From assembly GCA_029851415.1 (NCBI GenBank), contig CM056743.1, positions 97,500,501 to 97,564,500 of the forward strand: DNA of 64,000 bases, in the 5' to 3' direction. The notes beneath the pieces were generated by a model, which had not been told where the DNA came from, did no database searches, and saw only the letters and a list, made by a program, of their open reading frames with translations. Shown piece after piece: positions 1 through 11,732 of this stretch (position 1 is the stretch's first letter; each line of letters begins with the position of its first letter). The stretch comes from Eretmocerus hayati. Taxonomy: Eukaryota > Arthropoda > Insecta > Hymenoptera > Aphelinidae. The position numbers were made by a program, and so were the translations under genes.

Positions 1-886
1 CTAAACAATTCTAAATCCATTACATCTTAGGTAGTAGTAAAAAGTGTGATTTAGTAAGGTATTGGCATATTGACGATAACAGAATCTATCGTGGAACTCA
101 GGAAGCAATCGAACTAGGGAGTGCTTGGGTATCTAAACGGGGACTCATATCCGGGTATCAGAATTAAAATTCCTGCCATGAAAATGGTCATATCGAGAAT
201 TGAGGAAGGCGAATCCGTAATCCTCTATCTGCCCAGATTCTTCTATGGGATATTCTGCCTGAAAAGATAGATATTTTCACAACACAGGATGGGAAATATC
301 TCGTGAATATCTGGATTCTCGGACTAACAATTTTGTTGGGAGCATATCACTCTCTATATACAGGAATGCAAACAATTCCGCAGATACCCAGATACTCGAA
401 CTAAAAATTCTATCTCTCAAAGAATCATAAAAAAATTTTCACCCAGAAAGTCAAGTTAACCTACAAATATGTATACAGATGTCGAGAATAGGATTGTGTC
501 AGGGCAAAATCGATCGCGGGACTCGGGAGCGTCAACGAGCCTGGTGGATATCTTGATACTCGAGTTGGGAGTTCCACCGATGGAAGGTCCTAGGAAAGCA
601 ATCATATACCTGAACGCTCGGTCTGGAAATTTTCACGAGGGAACGTAAATATCCTCACCCATTGGAAGGAAAATGCTAGGAAATATCCAAACTCTCGCCC
701 TGGGAACTTTGTCGAGAAAATCAATCTTGAAAAAATTAACAACAAGAAAAAATTGATTCCAAAGAATCTCAATCTCAAATTTTCACTAGCGTGCAATTTA
801 AACGGGTTAGAGGTGATTAAGAGTTTCTGAGTTATCACTATTATTATGATATTATAGATGTTTTATTATTTCCCGTGAGTGCTATA
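1..886. other. Non-coding sequence, degenerate repeats
   Basis: No supported gene. Short phrases such as 'ctcgaactaaaaattct', 'ggtatcagaattaaaattcc' and 'ggactaacaattttgttggg' recur loosely between about 120 and 620, suggesting an old, decayed tandem or dispersed repeat. The open frames here are short and have no recognisable motif. Confidence 0.5.
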
Positions 887-990
887 CAGTGTGACCACGA
901 TATTTCTGACAAAACATACATGCACTTAGGCACAAGCGCAGGACATGGGAATAACCTTCAAATTTTGTCAGAAATATCGTGGTCACATGG
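887..990. mobile_element. 104-bp TA-flanked MITE (Tc1/mariner type)
   Basis: Two 28-bp terminal inverted repeats match at 26 positions (left begins CAGTGTGACCACG; right read inward begins CCATGTGACCACG; both continue GATATTTCTGACAAAA) around a spacer of about 48 bp. The element is bounded by TA dinucleotides at 885-886 and 991-992, the target duplication of the Tc1/mariner group. No coding capacity, so non-autonomous. The superfamily is inferred only from the TA and the CA-start. Confidence 0.8.
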
Positions 991-3699
991 TATACATCAA
1001 AATTTTTTGAAGAAACAAACGAGTGTCACGGAGTTCAAAGATGAGGAATGAACGAGATTCAATTCCCGAGATCGCAATGTTTCAAGGGTTCGATTCATTT
1101 TATCTATTCTGTGGAAAGTGTTCAAACTTTGAAATATTACAAACAAAATTCCAAAACTGGATAATCGTATTAGCTACTTTATAGTCGGTAGAAACATTCC
1201 TTACGTGGTTCTTACAATGTAATTCAACGTAATAAAACAGTTCATAAACGGGGTATGATTGAAGCAACACTATTGGCCACAGATTCGTAGATATTTCGAT
1301 AGATAGCAATATCCTTGCATAATATCGAAAGAATATAAACGATATTGAAGAATACGGTACGAGTGTTATTTTGAGATAGATTGGTTTTATTTTATTTTGA
1401 GTAGCCCAAAACATTTCCAAGATTTTTGAAATTTTCAGCAATCAGCCCTATCTTTTTACTCAAATGGTTCATTTTCCGTTGGAGAAGATGAGAGATTTTG
1501 AGAGACGGGCATATGTAATTTTGTGATATTATGAGGTATGAGTGTATTCTGCATATCTTGCATCTGTCTTAAACTCATTTTGATTGTAAGTTCAGAACAC
1601 TTAGTCCATTTCTCAACAGGTTTCTAGGTTGAGCACCAGCAGAATAAACTCTATAAATGAAGACCATTTCAGGTCTTCCTGCGATATGAGCGCATCGAAT
1701 CTCACTTGAGTGATATTACCGTGGTCAGGGGTTTGTAAATTGGAAATTTTAGGTACTCGCTCGTATACAATGCTGAGTTCAGATATTGCGTCAGTGATGG
1801 AAGAAAACTTTTTAGATTATATTTTGAGAAATTGAGGTCAAAATTGAACCATAATTATGGTCTCCATGGATTATCACTTCCTTCGCTCGAGACAAGTGTG
1901 CTCCGATTTTGACTGGAACGCTCGATTTTCGATCCACGCGCGACGAGTATAGTCCCGATGTTTGAATGAATGCAATTTTCAAGACAATTAGAGTTTGCGG
2001 ATTCATCCAAGAATGACCAGAGTTCTGCGATTCTGATCTTCTCGATGTTGATGAGACTCGTAGATATATTCTCAGTCTGAGTTTTGAAGAAGATGGGAGA
2101 TAAGATTATTATTTGTTTTTCTTCAAAATTTCCGAGGACGATAGAACGGAAGCTTGGGATGCTAGGGAGTATATCTGGCATTCAAAATTCCGGCGGTACG
2201 ATTGCATCAATTTTCGCTCGAAATTAAGGTATCCTGGGAAAGTGAGTGTAAATTGAAAACTGGAATTCGCCTGATATGTTTCTCTGAGAGTCCACGCGTT
2301 TGTAAAACGCGAAAACTAATTTTCGAAGATTTCAAGGAGATTGAGCTCAAAATTGGAACCATAACTCTGAATATCCGCCTGAGTAGGATTTAGCATAATG
2401 TATCTCCGATCCGTGATAATAATTACTAACTGTCAATCCGGGGTTTCGGATCAGTTTTACTTTCGACATAAACGAAGATCTGGATTTGCACAATTTTAAT
2501 TTGTCTTAATCTTAACTTGGACTGATGTTCCCATCTCAACATAAATTATCATATATCGAGACATTCTGATGATTGATCATTTGACACTGCTGTTCCGAGC
2601 AAATCCAGAAGACACGGCATCCCAAAAACTATGCCATAACCGGGGTATCTGCCACTTCTTACAACACTGTGAAGATGAAAGGGCCAAATATCAGTGGATG
2701 GATTCGTGTCGATGCAATTTAAGCTTTAGAAATGTTTGTCTCCTAAGAGCTTATCAAATCATATCTTATGATTTGCAACAGTGGAATTCTTTAATTTTAT
2801 TCATGTACGTCTTGCCGGGAACAATCCAATTCGAGAATAATCGCATAGTTGTGTTGGGAGACGATTGATTGTATTGAGGATTTCTAGGAAATGTTCTGAT
2901 CCCATATCCTGTAAATGTAGACAAAATCGAATAGAGTCCACGTATTGTGGAGGCTTGAAATTTTACACAAAATGATTGTATCCTAGGAAGGTCGGTGCAA
3001 GTGAAGATCTAGAAATAGATTTTACTAATATACAAATTCCCAACTTGAAATCCGCGCAGAAGTTCAGGTATTTCTAATCAACAAAACATTAAGCTTGATA
3101 TTGGAACATAGCTTTGAACATATCCATGTAAACGAAATCTGAAATACTGCACAGGAAATTTCTAACTTGCGATAACAATTGCTAACTGGAGATCCAAACA
3201 TCTATTCACTATATGATCTGTTCGAGTTAAATCTTGAACTCCCTCCGTATTTTGATATTTTGAACAGTAGAATAACGATGATCAAACGTCTGATGGTTTC
3301 GCTGATTCAAAACTGTAACTCGGAATGGGGGTACCCTGAGTAAGACAACATTAGTGAATTCGTGAATTCAAAAAAGAAAATGGGAAAATTATTAGTGTGT
3401 ATTTTTGAGTGCTCGTGGCTGTGTGATAAGAAACAACTTATTTTTGAAATTTCTAGGACATTGAACTGGAAATTGAACCTTAACTATGAATTTCTTTTTT
3501 TTTCTGGAAAAATGAGATATCTTGGACCAGCAATGAAAATCGCCAACTTGAAATCCGCGCGCGTAGCGCGCATCTCTAATTCTAGTAGTAGTATATTATC
3601 TACATATGAACATGCTGTGAGTATGCACAGGCCCATATAGATATACTGGCGCATGGGAAGTACTATATAGTTATAGTGATCCAGGCCGCGGATAGATAT
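991..3699. other. Non-coding sequence with a diverged repeat
   Basis: No supported gene. A phrase resembling 'aaattgaaccataactatg' followed by similar flanks recurs near 1838-1860, 2348-2372, 3092-3120 and 3462-3490, and 'gaaatccgcgc' occurs near 3050 and 3551. This suggests several diverged copies of one repeat. ORFs in the interval are under 115 codons and lack motifs. Confidence 0.45.
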
Positions 3700-5258
3700 A
3701 GGTATACTAGGCCATGTTAGGAATATCGAGTGCAGTGAGAGGCCAGAAGTGGAGGCAATGCGAGCTGCGCAGCGCTTCCACGCCGGCCTATGCTTACTAT
3801 AGGTGCAAGTGAGATGAAAGACGGTACGAGTGGAGGCCAAAGGCAGTGCCGTACATATATTTCCGAGCTGTTTGGCCGTGTGATTCCGTGAATTCCGTGC
3901 ACATGCTGGCCGCAATGTGCCCTTGTGTACTTCAAATTTTGCCGCGCAGCCCCGATAGAGGGTGCTGCCAGTTTTCCGGACAGAATTTATTGGGCCAATC
4001 GGAGCGCGTCTTCTTCGTTGAAGAAGACGAAACTTCAAATTGAAGAAGAAGTCGGCCATTAAGCCACTGTTGGATAGCCTTTGCCTAGAGTGCACGCGCT
4101 TTTCGCCCTTCGCTTTTCAGCCGCCATAGTTCTTGCCGTGTGCCCCCCAGGAGTCCCGGAAGACAGCACACGAGACTTCAAGAGTCCTTATAATTGAAAA
4201 AGACTTCAAGAGTCGTAATTTAAAACAGCAGATCAGTATTACCAATTATGGAAAATAACGGTGAGTCTTCTTTTTGCTCATTTTTGATATAGTGAATTCC
4301 CTCGTCCTGGCCGAAGCTTGAGCCTCGTGCGCGCGTACCCCTGCCGACTCCCAGCCGATCCGGACTCCTGGGGGAACACGTGCTGAGGCCGAACAGTGCG
4401 GGATGAAAGAGCACGCCCCGGGGGCCGCGAATATTGTAACCAGAGGCCGATAAGTCGAGGTGAACCCTCGTGAAGACATAGTGCGCGTACCAGATAGTGC
4501 TTTTGGGGGGGAAAATCGCGTGGAAATTCAGTGTTGCTGTCGTCCGGACGACGACGAGCGAGGCCGTACCCCCGGTGGATCGCCACCCTGAATAATCGCG
4601 GAATACTTGGCCAGTAAAATCCGGTGACTGCGGAGCTCGTGCTCCATAAATTGGAGCAGTTGGCCATTATCCCAACGTGGTAATTATTCGTAGCGTGGAG
4701 CGGCCATTTTCAGTGAATTTCGGAGCAGCGTGCTCCTTGAACTTAGGGTCCATCGGGAGCGAAGTCGACTAGGCCGCTGAATGAATGACTAGGCCGATAG
4801 TGAATTGCCCAGGCCGTTAGTGAATTGTTTTGTACTTAGTATTTTCAGGATTGTGAAGTGAATTTTCGTGTTTTATAGGGAATTTAGAGAGACATTTTAT
4901 TGAGAAAGAGACATTTACTAATGGTTGAATTATTTTGAATCTTGGCCGTTAATTGTCACGAATATAATAGTTGTGTGTTAAATTCCTTGTATCGTCCGCG
5001 TAGAAGCAGCGTTTCAGAATAGAGGCCAATTATTTATGGTAAATCTGAATTATTATTTAGAGTGCGTGTGCGAGCGTCCCCCGCCCCCTTTTCCGATTTT
5101 CAGGTAAAATCACGGTAAGTGATGCAGTGAAGCCGAGTTGCTGTTGAATTCCAGAATTGCGTCCGCCGTCCATTGCGCGAAACCCGCATCCTAGGCTGAG
5201 AGTCCGTCGAATATAAATGAGTATGACCCGTAATCAAAATCCCACGTCACAAGTGTAC
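3700..5258 (+). promoter_or_regulatory. CpG-rich block with possible 5' leader and first exon
   Basis: GC and CpG content rise sharply compared with both flanks. A CCAAT box lies near 3994. An ATG at 4248 is followed by four complete codons and then a consensus splice donor (GTGAGT, 4261-4266), which would make a minimal first coding exon. A motif 'aggccg.tagtgaatt' repeats between about 4770 and 4825. The downstream side is cut by the hAT-like element at 5267, so any following exon cannot be traced here. It could be a decayed host promoter or the 5' end of an unrecognised retroelement. Long ORFs overlapping it have no motif. Confidence 0.3.
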
Positions 5259-5549
5259 ATATATAGTAGGGTGGTCCTTATTTCCCACGTTTCACAGATC
5301 CTTTCTCCCCCCCTCTGGATACCTTCTTTGAGCCGAAAAAACATGGGAACAATTTTCCCCGAGCCCCTAGAGAGTGATTTAATAGTGCCTCAAAGAGCAT
5401 CTTGCTTTGAAATTCAAGTAAAAAATAACGCTTTTTGTGATTTTTCTGTCCCTATGTTCAAGCTCTTGAAATTTAGTGTTTCTTCGCGAATGTAAAAGTG
5501 GGGATACATGTTTTCACGTAAAATTTGATGCTGAATCGAATTTCATCGT

Positions 5550-6310
5550 GACATTTGAACTAGGATGCCACCCAATACTCGTAAATTGCGTTTTTTGACG
5601 CGGAAAACATTTTTAGCGCGACTTTGTCATCTCATTCGAGTGTCTCAGGCGTCACTTACTCCCTCAAGATTAATCGTAACCACCTATTTTCATGTAGAAA
5701 AAGACGCTGAATTGGAATCCATCGTTATTTCCTCGGTATGATGTCGCCCAACGTGAGAAAAATGCGTTTTTCCGCCGAGAAAGTACCTTAAGCGAGTCTT
5801 TCGTGCCCGAATCGAGTGTCTCAGGCACCACTCACTCCCTCGGGATCAATGCGAACGATCTAATTTCATGTGAAAGAACACGTTGAATTGGAATCCATCA
5901 TTATTTCCTAGGTATAATGTCGCCTGAAGTGAGAAAAATGTGTTTTTCCACGAGAAAGCACCTCAAGCGAGTCTTTCACGCCCGAATCGAGTGTCTCAGG
6001 CGTCACTAACTCTCTCGAGATCAATACGAAAGACCTAATTTCATGTAAAAAAACACGCTGAATTAGAATCCATCGTTATTTCTCAGGTATAATGTCGCCC
6101 AACGTGAGAAAAATGTGTTTTTCCACCAAGGAAGCACCCTAAGCTCATCTTTCACCCGGGAATCGAGTGTCTCAGGCGTCACTTAAATCTAATCTATCTC
6201 GATCTAAACGACCTGATTTCATGTAAAAACCACGCTGAATCAAACTGCATCGTTATTTCTCAGGTACAACGACGGTTAACGTAAGGAAAATCCGTTTTTC
6301 TTACAGAATG
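5550..6310 (+). repeat. 176-bp tandem repeat, left arm of foldback
   Basis: About four units spaced 175-176 bp, each containing the landmarks 'cgagtgtctcagg', 'atttcatgt', 'cgctgaat', 'catcgttatttc' and 'gtgagaaaaatg'. They are arrayed in one direction here and in the opposite direction in the other arm (about 7480-8230). Confidence 0.85.
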
Positions 6311-7479
6311 CACCCAAATCCACGAAAGATGACGAATTCTTGGGTAAAATTCATAAAAAGTCTGGAATCAACCGAGTCGATTTGAGAGACAGCTCAAAGT
6401 CCCTACAAACCATTGTGATTCTCAAAGAACTTAGTCATCATTCTCCACCAGAATATTTTGACACTCGACACAAATAGGGATATCATGAGTCAAAAGGATT
6501 TACAGGCATCTATTGGAAAAAAAATTTACGATATCTGATTCGGATGGGATAGTCGATACTCTTTACCACGCTTTGACTAGAGAGATACATTTATAAACAA
6601 AGGTGGAGATATCGAGTGACTCAAGTTAACAACATAACACGAGTCCTCGACTCATAAAATCATGAAGATCTTCCCTCTTCGATCCTCATCTTTTTCAGAA
6701 CGGTCGTCTTACTTGCATCTGGATACTGTCTTTTATCCCTTGTTAAACTTAGCTGTATAGAATGTAACTGAGCTTCTGGTATATTTTGGCTCTGGAAATC
6801 ATGGTCACAGCAGAAGACTTTTTTGTATAGTCAGATTCGACATGGATTCAGACTTGAAAGTATATCAGATAGTAATTTAGGGAAGCATTGCAATTCCAGT
6901 ATCTCGATCGGTTCCCCAGGGATCTACTTATTTGCAACTCACTAAAATTTCACGACAGCTTGACGTTGCTCGTCGTAAACTGCCAAAACGACCGACGTGA
7001 ATCGACGCTGACAAAAGGCTGGGAGCAGGGCCTGCACTACTGGAGCGGCCATAGGATCCCATATTCACATAAGATGCTAGGATTGCGAAGCGTGTAAGGT
7101 TTTGTTCGATGACCGGCCGCAACGCACGAGCAAGGGGCGCTACAATCTTCGCGTGAGATAGGGACCTTACCCGTGAGGGTTGGGTTGGAGTTAGCCCGAT
7201 TGATCTCTTTCTGGATTAGGTTGCCAGAGTGCATAGACGTTCGTGTACGGGATACTTTCATCCGCGCTGATTAGAGGTGATTCCAACGAGACGCCATTGA
7301 TGAATTCGATTCAGCCTAGATCTTCATACGATAGTGAGCGCCTTTAAGAATGGTTGTGGAGAGAGTTTGTCACGGATCCCGGAAATCCCATATGAGGCCA
7401 AGTGAGACAGTTTTTCGATTTTGGCAGGAACTCTTTCTTAGGTCTCTTTACAGAGACCAATTTTACGGCAGAAATGATG

Positions 7480-8230
7480 GTGAACTCTGATTTGGCATGG
7501 GTTTGGAACATTCTGACCATTCCTACGTGAGTCAGTGACTGCCAAGACCCTCGAATCAAACGGAAGAGACACATTGGTCAATTCACATTGGTCTCGAGAG
7601 AGTGAGTGACGCCTGAGACTCTCAATTCGGGGGTGGAAGATGCGCTTAGGATGCTTTCTGGGTGGAAAAACGCTTTTGTTTCACGTTAGCCATCGTTGTT
7701 ACTGAGGAATGATGATGAATTTCGATTCAATGTGGTTTTTTACATGGAATCAGGTCGTTAAGATCAATCTCGAGAAAATGAGTGAAGCCTGAGACACTCG
7801 ATTCCCGCGTGAAAGATGAGCTTAGGTAGCTTCCTTGGTGGAAAAACGCATTTTTCTCACTTCAGGCGACATTATACCTAGGAAATAACGATGGATTCCA
7901 ATTCAGCGTGTTTTTTCACGTGAAATTAGGTCATTCGTATTGATCTCGAGAGAATGAGTGACGCCTGCGACGCTCGATTCGGGCGTGAAAGACTCGCTTA
8001 AAGTGCTTTCTCGGTGGAAAAATGCATTTTTCTCAAGTTGGGCGACATTATACCGAGAAAATAACGATGGATTCCAATTCAGCGTCTTTTTTTACATGGA
8101 AATAGGTGGTTTAAATTAATCTTGAGGGGGTAAGTGACGCCTGAGACACTCGAATGAGATGGAAAGTCGCGCTAAAAATGTTTTCCGGGTCAAAAAACGC
8201 AATTTACGAGTATTGGGTGGCATCCTAGTT
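7480..8230 (-). repeat. 176-bp tandem repeat, right arm of foldback
   Basis: Inverted counterpart of the left-arm array, again with four units. The equal unit number in both arms suggests that arm duplication or gene conversion followed the tandem expansion, although independent expansion cannot be excluded by eye. Confidence 0.8.
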
Positions 8231-8595
8231 CAAATGTCACGATGAAATTCGATTCAGCATCAAATTTTACGTGAAAACATGTATCCCCACTTTTACATTG
8301 GCGAAGAAACACTAAGTTCCAAGAGCTCGAACACAGGGACAGAAAAATCACAAAAAGCGTTATTTTTCACTTGAATTTCAAAGCAAGATGCTCTTTGAGG
8401 CACTATTAAATCACTCTCTAGGGGCTCGGGGAAAATTTTCCCCATGTTTTTTCGGCTCAAAGAAGGTATCCAAAGGGGGGGAGAAAGGATCTGTGAAACT
8501 TGGGAAATAAGGACCACCCTAATATATAGTTAGGTGAACTATGCATATAGCTGACTAAACTACGTAATTATTAGTAATTATGATACAATACTTAC

Positions 8596-8690
8596 CCAGG
8601 TTGGCCAGGATGACGCTCTGTTTGGGGTGCATCATCTCCTAGGCAAGGGTAGTTCCCACCCTTATCTATTCCCTTATATAGACCTAGTGA
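8596..8690 (-). promoter_or_regulatory. TATA box plus possible first exon and splice donor (minus strand)
   Basis: On the minus strand a TATATAAG box (8673-8680) is followed about 40 nt later by ATGATGCACCCC, and 40 nt after the first ATG by a perfect donor (CTGG/GTAAGT, 8595 downward). An 11-bp inverted repeat (AAGGGTAGTTY) brackets the TATA box, so it may instead belong to a small mobile element. No downstream exon was found because the hAT-like element follows at once. Low confidence. Confidence 0.2.
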
Positions 8691-8754
8691 AAACTACCCT
8701 TAATGGGGGCTGAATAGGCACAGCCTACCCTACTGTCTTGTTTAAGGGAAAAAC

Positions 8755-9140
8755 AAAACAGAATAATGCAATTTTATTTACGTTGACGATGAACAAAACT
8801 AAACGAAACGATATGAATGAGAGAACTGCATGAACAAAACTAAACCAAGTTATGCGAGTTATGTTTTGTGTAATATTACGTTGAGCCCTTCTGATTACGT
8901 TTAGTTGAATTTCCCTTCAACATAATCAAAAGTAATTTTGTTTACGTTTCGTTTCCCAAAAACAAAATTCAACTTATTCAAAATGCCAGAATTTCGTTTA
9001 GTTTTGTTTATTGATATTAAATATGAATAATGTTTTGTTTAGTTTCGTTCATCATTAACGTAAACGGAATTATTTCATTTCGTTTCGTTTATTTGCTAAA
9101 CAAAACGAAACAAAACGAATATTCCGTTTAAAACCCTGTA
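8755..9140. repeat. AAAC/GTTT-rich imperfect inverted repeat
   Basis: Low-complexity stretch dominated by AAACGAAAC and its complement. Positions near 8795-8835 are complementary to positions near 9030-9070 (shared core around 'gatgaac.aaactaaac'). The right edge reads inward CAGGGTTTTAAACGG, which resembles a hAT-type terminus, but the left edge does not match it, so the boundaries are uncertain. Confidence 0.45.
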
Positions 9141-9242
9141 GGTAAGTGCAAATGGGCAGTCCGCGAGGCTCTTCCCTGAACTTACAAATATATTTGTTAC
9201 CCGGAGCCCTCAGCTCGGGTCATAACATGGGAAGGAAGAATG

Positions 9243-9398
9243 AAAAATCCTGAAGCACTAATCGAAAGTATCATGATGTACGGTGCAGAAGTCTGGGGAT
9301 GAAAGGAGAAGAGAGAGATAGAAAATATGCAGTTACAACACAGAAAGTGGGTTTTGGCCTAGACAAAACGACACCGAGACAACTCATCCTTCTAGAGG
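9243..9398 (+). pseudogene. Non-LTR retrotransposon RT C-terminal fragment, piece 1
   Basis: Translation gives a YGAEVWG motif followed by an acidic/basic helix, a KWVL-like segment and LDKTTP, the signature of the region after the reverse-transcriptase fingers in a non-LTR group common in hymenopteran genomes. It carries a TGA where Trp is expected after YGAEVWG and a 1-nt frameshift before LDKTTP, so it is dead. The frame stops at the TIR of the Chapaev-like element at 9399 and resumes exactly at 11432, after one copy of the 4-bp target duplication. The upstream part of the RT is missing from the window. Confidence 0.75.
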
Positions 9399-11431
9399 CA
9401 CGGTACTCTTGAACCGACTTTCATTGAAAGGTCTTCGCTCCTCCGAGATTCTTGTGGGATCTTTTTCAGCATGATTTCTGGATTATTTTCCAACAAGGAC
9501 CAAGATATTCCGTCAACCCATTTTGTTAAAATTCAATTCTTCCAATTCTTGATTAATTCACTTATCTGAATCACATCCATTAGACAAGTTTCCTAGGATT
9601 CAACGTTGTAACTGAGAGATGTTCACTGAATCATATTTAATCTACATAAATTCAACCGAATGCTCAACAGTTGCAGTTGAAATTACTCCCAAATGCAGCA
9701 TTAATGATTAGCTGGCTAACCGAGACGAAATCTTCGTTTTTTAATTTTTTCATAACCCAAAACTCGACGTTTAAAGCTCTTCTGTTGTTTCAGTGATGAA
9801 CTAGATCCATCGTTCGAGTATAATATATCTGCATTCCATGAAGAATATCTCGACTTGGGAGTGAGAATCACCCCGAAAGTTCATGGTGTGATGTTTCTTG
9901 TAGCAGAGTTCTCCAAAATGACCAAGAAAGGGCTTGGGGTTTTCAATGAACGAACAATAGAAACTGCTCATCACGATTTCAGTGCCACTTGGGGGCGATA
10001 CAAAGTATCGTCCGATCATCCCATATGGTGCTCAGCTATTGAACGCTGTTTATGCCTACAATTCTCATCGCGTGTGCGGCATATTTGTATCCACAAAATC
10101 ACGAATTGTGTGAGAAACTATGATCAATTCCTCCCAGTTTCACTTGGGATCCCTTGACTTAATTTTCCTGTTTGAAAAAGATAATAAATGTCTACTGTGA
10201 TCATGACTATGCACAAATCATGGGAGAACATGAGAGAAATATGATGAATTGCCACCGAGACCTGAGTTGGAGGGGATAGCCGACTCAACCGACGCTCGCA
10301 TGGTGAGCGCCGCAAACTACCTGCGCAAAATCACGCGGACTCTCTTGTATAAGCTAACATGAGGAGATCAAGAGATGTTCCTCTTGGTCTCCCTCTGATT
10401 GTCAGATTGCTATCAAATTTGAGGTGGTGGAAGCTCACACGTTTCTGAATCGGATCACGTGCACAGAAAATCTTTCCTAGACACTTTGTCGCTTACTTTC
10501 TTCGGTAGAAAGTCAAGGCGCGCGAGAGCGTATACACGTCTTTCTCGAAAATTTTTCTGATTTCATCGAAGTGATGCCGGGAGGTTATGCAAGATGCATC
10601 TGCAAGAGCATTGACTCGACAATGAGCATCTCAATCATGAACTCGATCTGAGGATTAGGAATTGAGATACAATGAGGTTTTCTACACACAAAAACGCGCT
10701 CGCTGCTGACTGTCCGGTTGCTGCTCGCGTCTTCTGCTAACCTGTGCGAGACCGGCGAATGTCACAACATGTATCATCAAAGCACAAAATCACTCTGCCG
10801 ACGACAACCAACGGCCTACACAATGCATGCGGGACCACTCCTAGTTTCGATTTTCACAAGTTTCGACGACACGATTGATCAAGCATGATAATCTTATGAA
10901 TATTTACACACTGCCATGTGCTAAAGCAACCGGGACGAGTCCGCGCGATTTCTCCATAAGCCGTCTGCACCGAGGTGCTACGGCTGGCCTGCAGGCGTCG
11001 TGGCAGTCTAGTCTCGGTGGCAATAGAAGAAATTTGACAGATTGAAATGAATGACACCGGGATTTCTTTGCCCTAGCAGTAGATTATTGACAGGGACTGC
11101 CACATATGAAATTGTTATTACGGAAAACAAGAATCGCAAGTTGCCAGAACTCTTTAAAGGTTTCTCTAGTCATAACTCAGCCATGTAGCTTACCGTTCAC
11201 TTGAGCAGCTACTGTGAAATTGCATCGTTGAACCCTGAGAAACTTGTCTGATGAATGTGATTGAGATGAGTGATTGATCAAAAGTTTGTAAAATTGAATT
11301 TAAAAAACACGAGTCGACAGAATGTTCCGATTCTTGTAGGAAAATGATCTTGGAATCATGCTAGAAAAGATCCCACAAGAATCTCGGAGGGGCAAAGACC
11401 TTTCAATAAAAATCGGTTCAAGAACACCGTG
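9399..11431. mobile_element. Chapaev-like (CMC) DNA transposon remnant with inverted arms
   Basis: Termini are inverted: left reads CACGGTACTCTTGAACCGA and right, read inward, CACGGTGTTCTTGAACCGA. Both sides carry the 4-bp flank GAGG (9395-9398 and 11432-11435). Homology between the arms continues imperfectly for about 230 bp (9399-9640 against 11180-11431). CAC-starting ends with 4-bp duplications are known for Chapaev-type elements. Dropping the insert and one GAGG puts the host retroelement back in frame (LLE followed by VSEKK), which fixes the boundaries precisely. The interior holds a decayed transposase exon (9793-10083); the rest is unassigned. Confidence 0.8.
9793..10083 (+). pseudogene. 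Transposase C-terminal exon remnant, Chapaev/CACTA-like
   Basis: Downstream of a plausible 3' splice site (TTGTTTCAG near 9784-9792) an open frame encodes a segment with ITPKVH, then F, GLG, E...E..HHDF...W..YKVSSDHP and, after a 1-nt frameshift near 10019, a stretch ending in LLNAVYAYNS. The pattern TPK-x-H / GLG / EQ-like / E-x2-H resembles the C-terminal part of Chapaev/CACTA-group transposases, and that reading agrees with the CAC termini of the surrounding element. The usual EQ pair is ER here. The remaining exons are not recognisable. Family placement comes from motif memory, not a search. Confidence 0.5.
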
Positions 11432-11722
11432 GAGGTAAGTGAGAAGAAGATAGCGACGAAAGCAGGAACGAGAGAACTCAGATACGAGGGAAAGTTGAGG
11501 GAAGAAGAGGGAGGAAGCATCAGAAAGGAATGTAGGGAAGGAATTGAAAAAGGGCTCATCGACAAGAAAAGGAAGGAAGGAAGGAAAAGATGTCTGAATG
11601 AGAGGGGATAGGCAGAAGAGGAGCTGAGATGGAAAATCACAGGAGGGGGGAATTACAACAAGAAATTAGAGCGAATGAAGAGAGTAAGTGACAAAAAAGT
11701 AGCAATTAGTAAAGTGAGAGAG
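11432..11722 (+). pseudogene. Non-LTR retrotransposon RT C-terminal fragment, piece 2
   Basis: Continues piece 1 in frame (VSEKKIATKAGTRELRYEGKL), giving the charged coiled segment that follows LLEE in this family, then a TAG stop near 11610 and frame decay. The last recognisable residues (SKVRESEY) run into the target site of the Jockey-like insertion. Purine-rich and highly charged, as usual for this region of the family. Confidence 0.7.
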
Positions 11723-11732
11723 TCGGAATATT

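Larger units (their letters stand above)
5267..8521. mobile_element. Non-autonomous hAT-like foldback element with tandem-repeat arms
   Basis: The termini are inverted copies beginning TAGGGTGGTCCTTATTTCCC, flanked on both sides by ATATATAG (5259-5266 and 8522-8529). An 8-bp duplication with a TAGGG terminus is typical of hAT transposons. The arms (about 5267-6310 and 7440-8521) are reverse complements. Beyond the terminal 280 bp each arm consists of about four tandem units of roughly 176 bp, marked by CGAGTGTCTCAGG at 5637, 5813, 5988 and 6164 and by its complement at about 7610, 7790, 7966 and 8142. The central kilobase (about 6310-7440) has no recognisable transposase. The architecture recalls Drosophila FB and Galileo elements. 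The hAT assignment rests on TSD length and terminal bases only. Confidence 0.85.

Noticed and set aside
3484..4095. 203-codon minus-strand ORF
   Set aside because: No domain, overlaps ORFs on both strands in a GC-rich block, and contradicts the promoter-like reading on the plus strand. Length is explained by base composition.
8586..8640. Possible U1 snRNA (ATACTTACCCAGG resembles its 5' end)
   Set aside because: Similarity stops after about 13 nt and the next conserved U1 segments are absent; the match is explained by complementarity to a splice donor on the minus strand.
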